A stretch of DNA of 64,000 nucleotides. It comes from Bdellovibrionales bacterium CG10_big_fil_rev_8_21_14_0_10_45_34. GTDB taxonomy: Bacteria > Bdellovibrionota > Bdellovibrionia > Bdellovibrionales > 1-14-0-10-45-34. The stretch is taken from positions 416,882 to 480,881 of the forward strand of contig PEZS01000011.1 in the NCBI GenBank assembly GCA_002778785.1, written 5' to 3'. The stretch's first letter is position 1. Every line of letters begins with the position of its first letter. This document shows, piece after piece, positions 1 through 7,304 of this stretch. Below the pieces are notes generated by a model. The model ran no database searches, was not told the origin of the DNA, and saw only the letters and a program-made list of their open reading frames with translations. The translations under genes were made by a program, and so were the position numbers.

Positions 1-152
1 ATACCAACATCTTGCCCGCGAAAGACCTTGCTAAAGCTAATCTTATACTGCTCCCCGATAACTCGTTGACAGTAGCATCCGGAGACATCCTTTACACTTC
101 TGTTGATTTCAAATATTCCCTCAATCTTTGAAGGCCATTCCTCCGCTATAGC
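1..152 (-). pseudogene. Possible transposase/integrase C-terminal remnant, cut by the window edge
   Basis: A reading frame on the minus strand is open from a TAG at 153-155 to the left edge, about 50 codons. Its end reads KVFRGQDVG, which resembles the 'GQ.VG' segment of the small C-terminal beta domain found after the integrase core in some DDE transposases. No start codon or ribosome site is visible and no core catalytic residues fall inside the window. It could equally be a chance frame; the plus strand also has a 42-codon frame here (3-131). Confidence 0.25.
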
Positions 153-217
153 CTATGGGCATCAGTCAGGTCATATCTTTCAAGAATGAGACTCGAGGTC
201 GCATGAGGTTTCATCAA

Positions 218-1060
218 TCACCAGTCTTTTTCTGATTTTTCTAAATGGTCGCAAAGAGCCTTGAAGGCCTCACTAAAGGTTCCCACATTTGGAATTGAAG
301 ACACAGCACTTTCCCAGCCTCGCTCAAGCCTTGATGTGTTCAGTTGCCTTACTCCTTCAATAAAACTTTTTGGCACCTCTGTGTTTCGGAATTCAAAACA
401 ATTCTTAATCGCTTTTTTCAAAGTTCTGGGATCAGCCCTTGGGAGAAATACTGCCAAATCGTAAACATCTTTTGACCTTGAATTTTGATCGCCATGAGAG
501 ATGAAGGCATGGAGCTTTTCCGCACATATGGTTTCAATGGGATAGACGGACCAACTTATGGATTCTTGGCTTATCAAAGTATTCAGTTCAACCTTGTGAG
601 GGCCTGGAGTAATTGGGTCACCGATTCCAAGGTCAAAATTGATGATCTGGGCTTTTTTGATATTTTTGAGGATTTCGCCTATTCCTGCACGATAAACATG
701 GCGAATGCCGCCATATTCACCTTGGGTCGCTAGGTCTACTTGGCTTTCAAAGCGAAACCAAACTCCATCATCCAAGTCATACTCTGCCTGTTTCTTTACT
801 TGTTCGAGTGTGTGCTCAATATTTGATTTTACCAAGGGTGCATCTAAGTCCACTGTGTAGCGAGGGGATTCATAAACCATTAGGCCAACAAAGCCGCCTT
901 TAAATACAAGCCGGTCAGCGAGCTTTTTGTCGGCAATAAGCCTTGCGACAAGTCTTTCAATCAAAAAGACAGTTTCAATGTCTCTGTATTTGGATTCTAG
1001 CTTTTTGGATAGTGTGGTGAGTTTTTGGCGGACAGATTCGCCCTTAGCTTTAGTGGTCAT
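218..1060 (-). CDS. abiEii: AbiEii/AbiGii-family nucleotidyltransferase toxin
   Basis: This is the toxin of a type IV toxin-antitoxin or abortive-infection pair, a nucleotidyltransferase of the DNA polymerase beta fold (MenT relatives modify tRNA ends). The family motifs are present. KGG at residues 54-56 is followed by RYTVDLD with Asp71 and Asp73 as the expected metal ligands. A third motif, CAEKLHA, lies near residues 179-185 and the fourth, RSKDVYDL, near 195-202. At 280 aa it has the usual length. The start overlaps the stop of the antitoxin gene by 4 bp (ATGA), so the two are translationally coupled. All motif residues are intact, so it should be active. Confidence 0.88.
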   Translation of the reverse strand: MTTKAKGESVRQKLTTLSKKLESKYRDIETVFLIERLVARLIADKKLADRLVFKGGFVGLMVYESPRYTVDLDAPLVKSNIEHTLEQVKKQAEYDLDDGVWFRFESQVDLATQGEYGGIRHVYRAGIGEILKNIKKAQIINFDLGIGDPITPGPHKVELNTLISQESISWSVYPIETICAEKLHAFISHGDQNSRSKDVYDLAVFLPRADPRTLKKAIKNCFEFRNTEVPKSFIEGVRQLNTSRLERGWESAVSSIPNVGTFSEAFKALCDHLEKSEKDW

Positions 1061-1668
1061 CCTTCAATAGCTCCTATAATAGCCTCGAAGTATTTGGTGA
1101 GATACGAATCAAGACCTAGTTCCTTTGCCATAACCCCGATTTTTTTGAGTGTCGTCTGCTTTTGTTGAATCCCAATTCGTGCAGCCTTGATGGCGGTTCT
1201 TTCTCCAATTTTACTGGCAAGCTTAAAACCTTCTGCGATGGCTCTTTCAATCGAGACAATCCGAAATCTATCCCCCTCGATCACTCCAATATTGAGAGGG
1301 GTCTTTGTTCGAATCAGCCGATAGCCCATACTGCTTGTTCTTTGTTCTGGCGGCACCAGCAGCCATGTTTGCTGAGGAACCTGATTGGCAAGATTATAGT
1401 ACGAAAGAGCCGTGAGACCACCGACCACTGCTTGTGGCCCAAATTTAGTGCAGGCGATTTGAAAATCAATTTCTCTAGGGACTTTTGCCTTTGGATGGAG
1501 GTAAATGCCCCTCTCCATTCTGTGAATTTTCTCTTCTTTTACGAGTCTTGATAGCTCCTGATGACTAATGCCAATCGCTTCCGCCTGATCCAGGGTAAAA
1601 GGGCCAAGTTTTTTAAGTTTTGCTTCTTGTGATGGGGTCATTGTTCTATTGTCGGCATATTTTGACAT
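1057..1668 (-). CDS. abiEi: AbiEi-type antitoxin / autorepressor
   Basis: This is the antitoxin partner of the downstream AbiEii gene. The N-terminal 60 residues form a winged-helix AbiEi_4-like DNA-binding domain (FTLDQAEAIGISHQELSRL, then RMERGIYLHP). The C-terminal part is the domain that counters the toxin. AbiEi proteins are known to bind inverted repeats upstream of their own operon. Here three 24-bp palindromes lie upstream, and the first covers the listed ATG at 1666-1668. A second in-frame ATG at 1639-1641 leaves the whole HTH intact and could be the true start. Neither start has a clear Shine-Dalgarno sequence. Confidence 0.85.
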   Translation of the reverse strand: MSKYADNRTMTPSQEAKLKKLGPFTLDQAEAIGISHQELSRLVKEEKIHRMERGIYLHPKAKVPREIDFQIACTKFGPQAVVGGLTALSYYNLANQVPQQTWLLVPPEQRTSSMGYRLIRTKTPLNIGVIEGDRFRIVSIERAIAEGFKLASKIGERTAIKAARIGIQQKQTTLKKIGVMAKELGLDSYLTKYFEAIIGAIEG

Positions 1669-1845
1669 TTTTCAATAACAATGTCATTTTTAGCCAGGGG
1701 TTGATTTAGGGGGAGATTCTTTAGAAATGTGGGAGCTAACTGAAACTTAGGCTGGCAGAAAGTGACATTTTCTCTACAAAATGTCACATTTGTCCGAAGC
1801 CTTGGATGGAGTGGCCAAACTTCACATTTCTTCGCAGAAATGTGA
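1663..1845. promoter_or_regulatory. Three equal-length palindromes upstream of abiE, likely AbiEi operators
   Basis: Three 24-bp inverted repeats share the outline T(G/C)ACATTT-N8-AAATGT(C/G)A: 1663-1686 (one mismatch), 1763-1786 (perfect, extending to GTGACATTTT/AAAATGTCAC at 1762-1787), and 1822-1845 (TCACATTTC/GAAATGTGA, perfect). Their centres are about 100 and 59 bp apart. Studied AbiEi proteins autoregulate through paired inverted repeats, so these are the natural operators. The first overlaps the abiEi start codon. Confidence 0.65.
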
Positions 1846-1984
1846 TATTTCACCCAAAGCCATTTCCAGGATTTAATATCTATGTGAAGCCCAGTGTGAG
1901 GCAAATCAACGGTGATCAATGAGAAAAGAATCGGTTTCCGTTTTCATAAAAGCAGGCGAGAATGTAGCGATAAGGAGCCTACCT

Positions 1985-2527
1985 ATGAATCGTCTACTGT
2001 CTTATTTTTTTAGTGGTGTTCTCATTGTGCTGCCGCTTGCGGCTACCGTCTATCTGCTGTCTCTGATCATTAGGAACATAGATGGCTGGATTCCAGTATC
2101 CATCCCAGGCTTGGGTTTTATCATTGTGATTGTCGCTCTTACCTTGATTGGCTATATGGGTAGCGGCTTTCTTGCGCGACCTATCTTAGGCTTCATCGAT
2201 ACGATATTAGCTCGCACCCCTGTTGTGAGCGTCATCTATTCTTCACTAAAAGATTTGATCGAAGCCTTTGTAGGCGACAAAAAAAAGTTCGAAGCCCCGG
2301 TTCTTGTAGATATCAGCGGCAATGAAACTTTCCGTGTAGGGTTTATAACTCAAAAAGACGGCACTGGCCTCACCCTGCCTGATCACGTCGGGGTTTATAT
2401 TCCTCACTCCTATAACTTTTCCGGAAACTTTTATTTGGTTCCAAAAAACAGAATCAAGCAGCTGAATATTCCCGCAGGACAAATCATGCGCTTTGCAGTT
2501 TCTGGTGGCGTTGTGAATCTGGAGTAA
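1985..2527 (+). CDS. DUF502 family inner-membrane protein
   Basis: A 180-residue protein with two N-terminal membrane helices (about residues 5-27 and 40-62) and a soluble beta-rich tail, as in the DUF502 family, whose function is unknown. Family features include LPLAATVYLL in helix 1, the RTPVVSVIYSSLKDLIEAF segment after helix 2, and the LPDHVGVYIPHSYNF turn near the end. The frame is open back to an ATG at 1919. The start at 1985 is chosen because AAGGAG at 1972-1977 sits 7 nt upstream and the protein then begins directly before helix 1. It stands alone, divergent from the abiE operon. Confidence 0.85.
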   Translation: MNRLLSYFFSGVLIVLPLAATVYLLSLIIRNIDGWIPVSIPGLGFIIVIVALTLIGYMGSGFLARPILGFIDTILARTPVVSVIYSSLKDLIEAFVGDKKKFEAPVLVDISGNETFRVGFITQKDGTGLTLPDHVGVYIPHSYNFSGNFYLVPKNRIKQLNIPAGQIMRFAVSGGVVNLE

Positions 2528-2621
2528 AACAAAGTGTTTTTTTCTAAACGCAACCGTGGAAGTAACTCAGGCGGGTACTAAACGCCCGCAGGGTAGGCCG
2601 CCACCTAGATATGAGGGGAAA

Positions 2622-3524
2622 ATGAAAAAGTTGACTTTACTTTTGATGATGTCTCTAGTGACAACCACTGGGCCTGCCAACGAAATAGCATTTACGTTTG
2701 ACGATGCCCCTCGTGGTGATGGGCATATTTACACGGGCAAAGAGCGAACGCAGAAGATCATTGATGAGCTTGCTAAAGAAAATATTCAAGCCGCATTTTT
2801 CGTAAACCCAGAACGATTTAATAGATATGGGGGACTTGCCCGCATTAAAGCCTATGCGAATGCCGGCCATTTAATCGCTAATCATACCCATTCACATCCA
2901 AGTATAAAAAAGACTTCACTGAAGGCATATATTGAAGACATCGACCGGGCTGACAAACTTATTCAGCAGTTTTCTACTTACACAAAATGGTTTCGATACC
3001 CGTTTCTCCACGAAGGCGACTCCATTGAGGTTCGTGATGGAGTTAGGAATTTTCTAGCGAAGGCCGGTTATAAAAATGGATATGTTACCGTTGATAACTA
3101 CGACTACTTTATTGATGACTTGGTCCAACAAGCCCTAGAAAAAAATGAAAAAGTTAACTTAGACAAAGCATGCGACATGCTTGTAGATCTTCTGTGGGAT
3201 GGCCTTCAGTTCTACGACTCCGTAGCCAACAAATACATCGGCAACGTACGTCACGTATTACTTATGCATGAGAATGATATTGAGGCTTTGTGTTTAAGTA
3301 AGTTAGTTCGACACCTTCGAGCGAAAGATTGGAAGGTAGTTTCGCCTACCCTCGCCTTTTCTGATCCGCTTCTAAAGGATGAGCCAGACACACTTTACCT
3401 GAATCAAGGTCGTGTGGCAGCCATCGCCCATGTTCGATCAGGTAAAAAGTATGTTTCTAAATGGGAGTCGACCGCTGCCTTAACGACAGAATTTGAAAGA
3501 AGACGAATTGCTACGAAGAACTAG
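2622..3524 (+). CDS. Secreted polysaccharide deacetylase (NodB fold, CE4-like)
   Basis: A 300-residue exported protein with a signal peptide (MKKLTLLLMMSLVTTTGPA) and a polysaccharide-deacetylase domain. FTFDDAP around residues 24-30 carries the catalytic and metal-binding Asp pair. HTHSH at 88-92 supplies the two metal-binding His residues, and RYPF near 125-128 is the third family motif. It probably removes acetyl groups from a cell-envelope or prey polysaccharide; the substrate cannot be told. The reading frame is open back to 2556, but GAGGGG just before the ATG at 2622 and the signal peptide there fix the start. The stop abuts a decayed radical SAM gene on the other strand. Confidence 0.85.
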   Translation: MKKLTLLLMMSLVTTTGPANEIAFTFDDAPRGDGHIYTGKERTQKIIDELAKENIQAAFFVNPERFNRYGGLARIKAYANAGHLIANHTHSHPSIKKTSLKAYIEDIDRADKLIQQFSTYTKWFRYPFLHEGDSIEVRDGVRNFLAKAGYKNGYVTVDNYDYFIDDLVQQALEKNEKVNLDKACDMLVDLLWDGLQFYDSVANKYIGNVRHVLLMHENDIEALCLSKLVRHLRAKDWKVVSPTLAFSDPLLKDEPDTLYLNQGRVAAIAHVRSGKKYVSKWESTAALTTEFERRRIATKN

Positions 3525-4000
3525 CCTTCGAAGGTACGGAGTCACTTGTGGGACTGCTCGCGTTAACTTTATATTTCATATTGCCATCGCGGCGACTAAA
3601 CATCCTGACCAGTTCCTTCGACCATTTTTTGTTCACGAATGTGTTATCATCAGCAAGTTCGACGAATGGGCGATCCCAGATTTTGAATATCGCATCCAGT
3701 TCAAGTTCGACCTGCGCAATGGGCTTCAGTTTATAGGCGCTAATAGTACGAGAGGCAGCGCAGAAGGTGCAGTGATGAGGACAGCCGCGAGAGGTTTGTA
3801 GCGTCAGGCGATTATATTTTGTTATGTCTAACAGCTCGTACCTTGGGGGCGGCTAGCGTGAGCAACGAAAAGCTGGGCAAGCTTGCAATGACACGACTTC
3901 GATCTACGAATCCCGGAAGGGTCATCCCTAACTTGAGGAGCTCTTGATCTTTGACCCTCACCCCACTCATTGCGATCAGGGCGACGTGATAGTCTCTCAT
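3511..4000 (-). pseudogene. Decayed B12-binding-type radical SAM protein
   Basis: Two minus-strand frames together give a broken radical SAM gene. The 5' piece (4000 to about 3848) encodes HVALIAMSGVRVKDQELL and continues through LPGFVDRSRVIASLPS, the N-terminus typical of B12-binding-domain radical SAM proteins. After 'LLTLAA' the frame fails. In another frame, from about 3841 to 3511, one reads YNRLTLQTSRGC followed by CPHHCTFC, the CxxxCxxC cluster motif, then a stretch ending FVELADDNTF. Roughly 100 residues are missing between the pieces, and the gene stops at 3511 before the rest of the barrel. It is not functional. The ATG at 4000 overlaps a TGA of the AbiE remnant upstream. Confidence 0.75.
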
Positions 4001-4237
4001 TGAAGAGACCCTACAAGTTCAGCCATAGAGACAACCTCTTTGCATAGAGTGATCTGGTGAGTGATCGGGTGACTGATCTTGAAGTCCTCACCTTTTGATT
4101 TTGATGTCATGATTTGATCCTATAATGCCCTCAAAATACTTGGCAATGTAGGAATCAAGACGGATTACTCTGGCAGTGCTTCCGATCTTCTTTTGTGTTC
4201 AACGCCGTACGGCTTCGATATTGCAGTTCCCATCTGA
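3997..4237 (-). pseudogene. Remnant of a second AbiEi/AbiEii locus
   Basis: The minus strand from about 4237 to 4111 encodes, after a frameshift near 4180, KKIGSTARVIRLDSYIAKYF then EGIIG, which lines up with the C-terminus of the intact AbiEi (KKIG...LDSYLTKYFEAIIG). At 4110 an ATG begins MTSKSKGEDF, matching the intact AbiEii start MTTKAKGES, and the two overlap as in the intact operon. After about 8 residues the similarity ends, and a 37-codon frame stops at 3997. This is the junction region of a paralogous AbiE operon with most of both genes deleted. Upstream of it, 4238-4343 shows only the promoter-proximal space of the next gene. Confidence 0.75.
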
Positions 4238-4343
4238 AGGATCTCAGTCCCACAGGAAGAGACCCTGTGTACTCCAATTTTCCTCATTGGGGAGAAATGG
4301 GACAACAGGTCGAATATTTTTAAGAAAAGGATAAAGAGTTATT

Positions 4344-5618
4344 ATGGGGACACACTGGATTCGGGTATTCAGAAAACTAAGTCAGAACCTATCTGTTCGC
4401 GCGGGTGCGTATTGTCTCGTGGCCATCAGTGTTGCCCTTCTTGCCGTTGTCATCGCGCCCTACGTTCCTGATGAGATGGCCGACATTCTGGGCAGTGACG
4501 CTGTTGACCACATTCTCACCATCGTTGCTTCTAGTATGCTAGTTGTCGTGACCTTTTCCCTTTCGACACTGATTGCATCATATAGCGTTGCCGGATCTTC
4601 CGCCCCATCCCGCGCGACGTCACTGATCTTGCAGGATCGGACAGCACAAAATGCCCTCTCTACATTTCTCGGAGCTTTTATCTTTAGCATTGTCGCATTG
4701 GTGGCCCTTTCGACGAGTTACTATGGGCCAAAAGGCCGAGTTATACTTTTCGTAACTACCGTCATTATGCTTATTGCGGTGATTTGGACAATTATAAAAT
4801 GGATTGGTCGCCTCTCAGGTATAGGAAAGCTTGCGAATGTGATCGAAGAGATCGAGACAACTACTAAAAAATCTATCCGCAGCCACCCAGGCTTCTTCTT
4901 AAAGCAAGAAAACACTGAAGATCAAACGTCAGATAAATCTCTTGTAATTGAAAGCAATAAGGCCGGCTTTATTCAAACAATCGACATCAAAAATCTTTCT
5001 GAGCTTGTGGATGCGGGTCGATTAAACATTTGTATTGATGTGCACACCGGGGAGTTCGTGTACCCAAAGATGCCTTTGGCGCAAGTCACTGGGGCGCAGC
5101 TCCCTCTTAAAAAAACCCTCGACAAGATTCAAAATTGCTTTGTTATCGACAAAAGTCGCACATTTGAGGATGATCCACGATTTGGTTTTATCGTACTTTC
5201 TGAAATTGCCTCTCATGCATTGTCTCCTGGAGTTAATGATTTGGGTACTGCAATAGAAATCCTCGGAAGCCAAGTGCGACTCATTTCTGAAATAAGTCGC
5301 ATATATTCAGAGGGCCAGGACCAATGGTGGTCTAAGGCACTAACCCTTCGGCAGATTCGACCGGATGAAGTTGTCGATGACGCTTTTCATGCCATTTCAC
5401 GCGATGGTGCTGCCTTTGCGGAGGTTGGCATATTTCTACAGAAAAGCTTGCGCGGCATTCATAGTTATCCTGAATTTTTAAGGCCGGCTATTGAAGCGGC
5501 TCGAAAGAATCTTTATCATTGCCAGCAAGCGATGAAAGACCCTACAGATTTTGACCGAGTGGAGCGCGCTTCTCGATGGATTGATGCTGCTTCGGCCTAT
5601 CTTACTTCCAGAAATTGA
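4344..5618 (+). CDS. DUF2254 family membrane protein
   Basis: A 424-residue protein whose first 150 residues hold four hydrophobic helices (about 22-40, 58-80, 107-125, 132-150). A cytoplasmic or periplasmic domain follows, with the sequence GFIQTIDIKNLSELV, then an SPGVNDLGTAIEILG motif, as in DUF2254 proteins. The function of the family is not established. An AAAGAG lies before the ATG. A small perfect hairpin (5655-5672) follows the gene. Confidence 0.8.
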   Translation: MGTHWIRVFRKLSQNLSVRAGAYCLVAISVALLAVVIAPYVPDEMADILGSDAVDHILTIVASSMLVVVTFSLSTLIASYSVAGSSAPSRATSLILQDRTAQNALSTFLGAFIFSIVALVALSTSYYGPKGRVILFVTTVIMLIAVIWTIIKWIGRLSGIGKLANVIEEIETTTKKSIRSHPGFFLKQENTEDQTSDKSLVIESNKAGFIQTIDIKNLSELVDAGRLNICIDVHTGEFVYPKMPLAQVTGAQLPLKKTLDKIQNCFVIDKSRTFEDDPRFGFIVLSEIASHALSPGVNDLGTAIEILGSQVRLISEISRIYSEGQDQWWSKALTLRQIRPDEVVDDAFHAISRDGAAFAEVGIFLQKSLRGIHSYPEFLRPAIEAARKNLYHCQQAMKDPTDFDRVERASRWIDAASAYLTSRN

Positions 5619-5654
5619 CGCCTCTAAAAATATCGGGTTATTAAATGACGAAGT

Positions 5655-5672
5655 TTTGAGGAAATCCTCAAA
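5655..5672. terminator. Short perfect hairpin after the DUF2254 gene
   Basis: TTTGAGGA and TCCTCAAA form an 8-bp stem separated by only two bases, 37 nt past the stop codon. There is no T-run, so it may be a weak terminator, an RNA-stabilising stem or a palindromic binding site. Confidence 0.3.
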
Positions 5673-5744
5673 TGCAATTCTCTTAGACCGTTTTGAATTC
5701 GAGAGGGGCGTTGCACTTTTGGCGTATCGAAAGAAAGGGGAGTT

Positions 5745-6260
5745 ATGTCGGTGATATTGGTAGTGGGTTCGACCGGAGCCGGTAAAACCACATATTCCAA
5801 AAAATTGGCTCCCGAAATTTCAGCTGTCACATATTCAATTGATGACTGGATGAAAGCTCTTTATTGGCAGGATATGCCCAGTAATCCCGACAATAGTTGG
5901 TTTGTCGAAAATGGCCCGTGGTATTCAAGTAGAATCAATCGCTGTGAAGGCTTAATACTGCAAAACACTTTAGATCGAGCCCAGTTTGATCAAAACACGA
6001 TTTTAGACTTGGGGTTTTCAACTAAAGAGCATCGCGCAAAATTCGTCCGTGAATTAAAAATTAGAGAAGTCAAAGTTGAGATTCATTACTTGAACACTTC
6101 TGCAGACATCCGATGGCAACGAGTGCAAAAAAGAAATTCCGATAAAGGTGATACCTTTGTTATGACAGTAGACCGAAGCATGTTTGATTATATTGAGTCT
6201 ATTTTCGAGGAGCCCACCGATAAAGAGGGCGTCAGAATCTTGCTTGTGCCTTCATCTTAA
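5745..6260 (+). CDS. P-loop nucleoside/zeta-type kinase-like ATPase
   Basis: A 171-residue AAA_33-type kinase. The Walker A motif GSTGAGKTT is at residues 8-16, an SIDDWM segment at about 31-36 is in the position of the substrate-side acidic residues, and LDLGFSTKEHR near 88-98 is the second strand typical of these small kinases. R118 and R122 (DIRWQRVQKRN) could be lid arginines. The acceptor is unknown: aminoglycoside, nucleoside and zeta-type kinases look alike at this level. An AGGGGAG precedes the ATG. It has no obvious operon partner. Confidence 0.75.
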   Translation: MSVILVVGSTGAGKTTYSKKLAPEISAVTYSIDDWMKALYWQDMPSNPDNSWFVENGPWYSSRINRCEGLILQNTLDRAQFDQNTILDLGFSTKEHRAKFVRELKIREVKVEIHYLNTSADIRWQRVQKRNSDKGDTFVMTVDRSMFDYIESIFEEPTDKEGVRILLVPSS

Positions 6261-6311
6261 GCCCGCTGATTCCCATCTGCTGTCGCCCAGGCTGGGTTGA
6301 TCTAGAAAAAC

Positions 6312-6361
6312 TGACCCTTTGGCTAATTTTGAAATACCTTTTTCACTAGAAATGACCCTTT
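6312..6361 (+). repeat. Direct repeat TGACCCTTT upstream of the ECF sigma gene
   Basis: TGACCCTTT occurs at 6312-6320 and again at 6353-6361, 41 bp apart, each in a similar A-rich setting and followed by (G)GC(T/G)A. It could be part of an autoregulated promoter or an activator site. No consensus -10 is obvious at a fixed distance. Confidence 0.35.
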
Positions 6362-6386
6362 TAGCGATTCGATTGTTAGAGAAGTA

Positions 6387-6911
6387 ATGAACGAAAGTCC
6401 CGACGACGCATTAGAGAAAAGTTTTGTCGAAAGTCCGAAAACTCACTTTCGCCATGTATACGACCGCTATTCTGGTCCACTTTACCGCTATCTTTATCGC
6501 TTTACGGGCAACAATCAGGCCTCGGAGGAAATCCTTCATGACATTTTTGTTGAGCTTTTTGGCGGCCGCTTCAAAACAGTTCCCGGCGGCACACTAAAAT
6601 CGTGGCTCTTCACAGTTGCCCGGAATCGCGGCCTCAATTATCAAAAAAAACAGTCTAAAGTCATTGATACTGATACCCGAGATTTACGATGCCTAACAAA
6701 TCTCGAAGAACAGACAATCTCGCTAGATCTGCATCGTCGTCTGAGTGAAGCTGAGGATATGCTACCCGTTGACATCCGCGAAACTTGGACGCTGAGAAAG
6801 AGCGGTCTCGACAACAAACAAATTGCTGCCATTCTTGCGATCCCACTTGGGACTGTAAAATCTCGCTTTTCAAGACTAGTTGAGTATTTAAGAAAGGAGT
6901 TTGAAACATGA
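6387..6911 (+). CDS. ECF-type RNA polymerase sigma factor
   Basis: A 174-residue extracytoplasmic-function sigma factor. Region 2 spans about residues 20-90 (FRHVYDRYSGPLYRYLYRFT, ILHDIFVELFG, SWLFTVARNRGLNYQ). Region 4 spans about 115-170, with the helix-turn-helix LDNKQIAAILAIPLGTVKSR. Its gene overlaps the next one by 4 bp (ATGA), and that gene encodes a one-helix membrane protein placed where an anti-sigma factor would be. This suggests envelope-stress or surface signalling control. The direct repeat at 6312-6361 may mark its promoter. Confidence 0.9.
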   Translation: MNESPDDALEKSFVESPKTHFRHVYDRYSGPLYRYLYRFTGNNQASEEILHDIFVELFGGRFKTVPGGTLKSWLFTVARNRGLNYQKKQSKVIDTDTRDLRCLTNLEEQTISLDLHRRLSEAEDMLPVDIRETWTLRKSGLDNKQIAAILAIPLGTVKSRFSRLVEYLRKEFET

Positions 6912-7288
6912 ACTTTAAGCTCAAAAAACTTATGCTGCCCTTTTACTTTGGCTCAGTAACCGAAGCAGAACGGCTTCTTGTTGAACGCGAAATTCTTGGC
7001 GACCCCGAAGTTTTGATCGACTATCTCGATCTAAAAAGGAAGGTCGAAGGTGCAGATTGTGTTGCTGCGCAGCCCTCACCTTCTTTGTGGAAAAGGCTCG
7101 CCCCAACGACGTCCAAACAAAAAAAGGCGTGGCTACTTCTATCTCTTGGTACTGCGGCTGCGGCTTGTTTGACATTTTTGTTCGTATCTCGACCAGTGCC
7201 CGAAACCACCGAATTCGTGCAGCCTTCGGCAAATCGAGCATTGTTCGACTCGAGTTCTGAACTTTCAGCAAGCTCGAATGTTCTATAA
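6908..7288 (+). CDS. Putative membrane anti-sigma factor
   Basis: A 126-residue protein coupled to the ECF sigma gene by an ATGA overlap. Residues 1-60 form a small helical acidic domain (LPFYFGSVTEAERLLVEREI). Residues about 76-92 are a single membrane helix (WLLLSLGTAAAACLTFLFV), followed by a short periplasmic tail of 34 residues. This is the layout of a single-pass anti-sigma factor. No HxxxCxxC zinc motif is present, and I do not recognise the family; the role is inferred from layout and position. Confidence 0.6.
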   Translation: MNFKLKKLMLPFYFGSVTEAERLLVEREILGDPEVLIDYLDLKRKVEGADCVAAQPSPSLWKRLAPTTSKQKKAWLLLSLGTAAAACLTFLFVSRPVPETTEFVQPSANRALFDSSSELSASSNVL

Positions 7289-7304
7289 TCAGGAGGATTA
7301 AATT

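Noticed and set aside
261-464. Plus-strand frame inside the AbiEii gene
   Set aside because: Lies wholly on the opposite strand of a well-supported toxin gene, with no ribosome site.
5551-5754. 67-codon plus-strand frame between the DUF2254 and kinase genes
   Set aside because: Begins inside the DUF2254 gene and ends inside the kinase start; no family signal.
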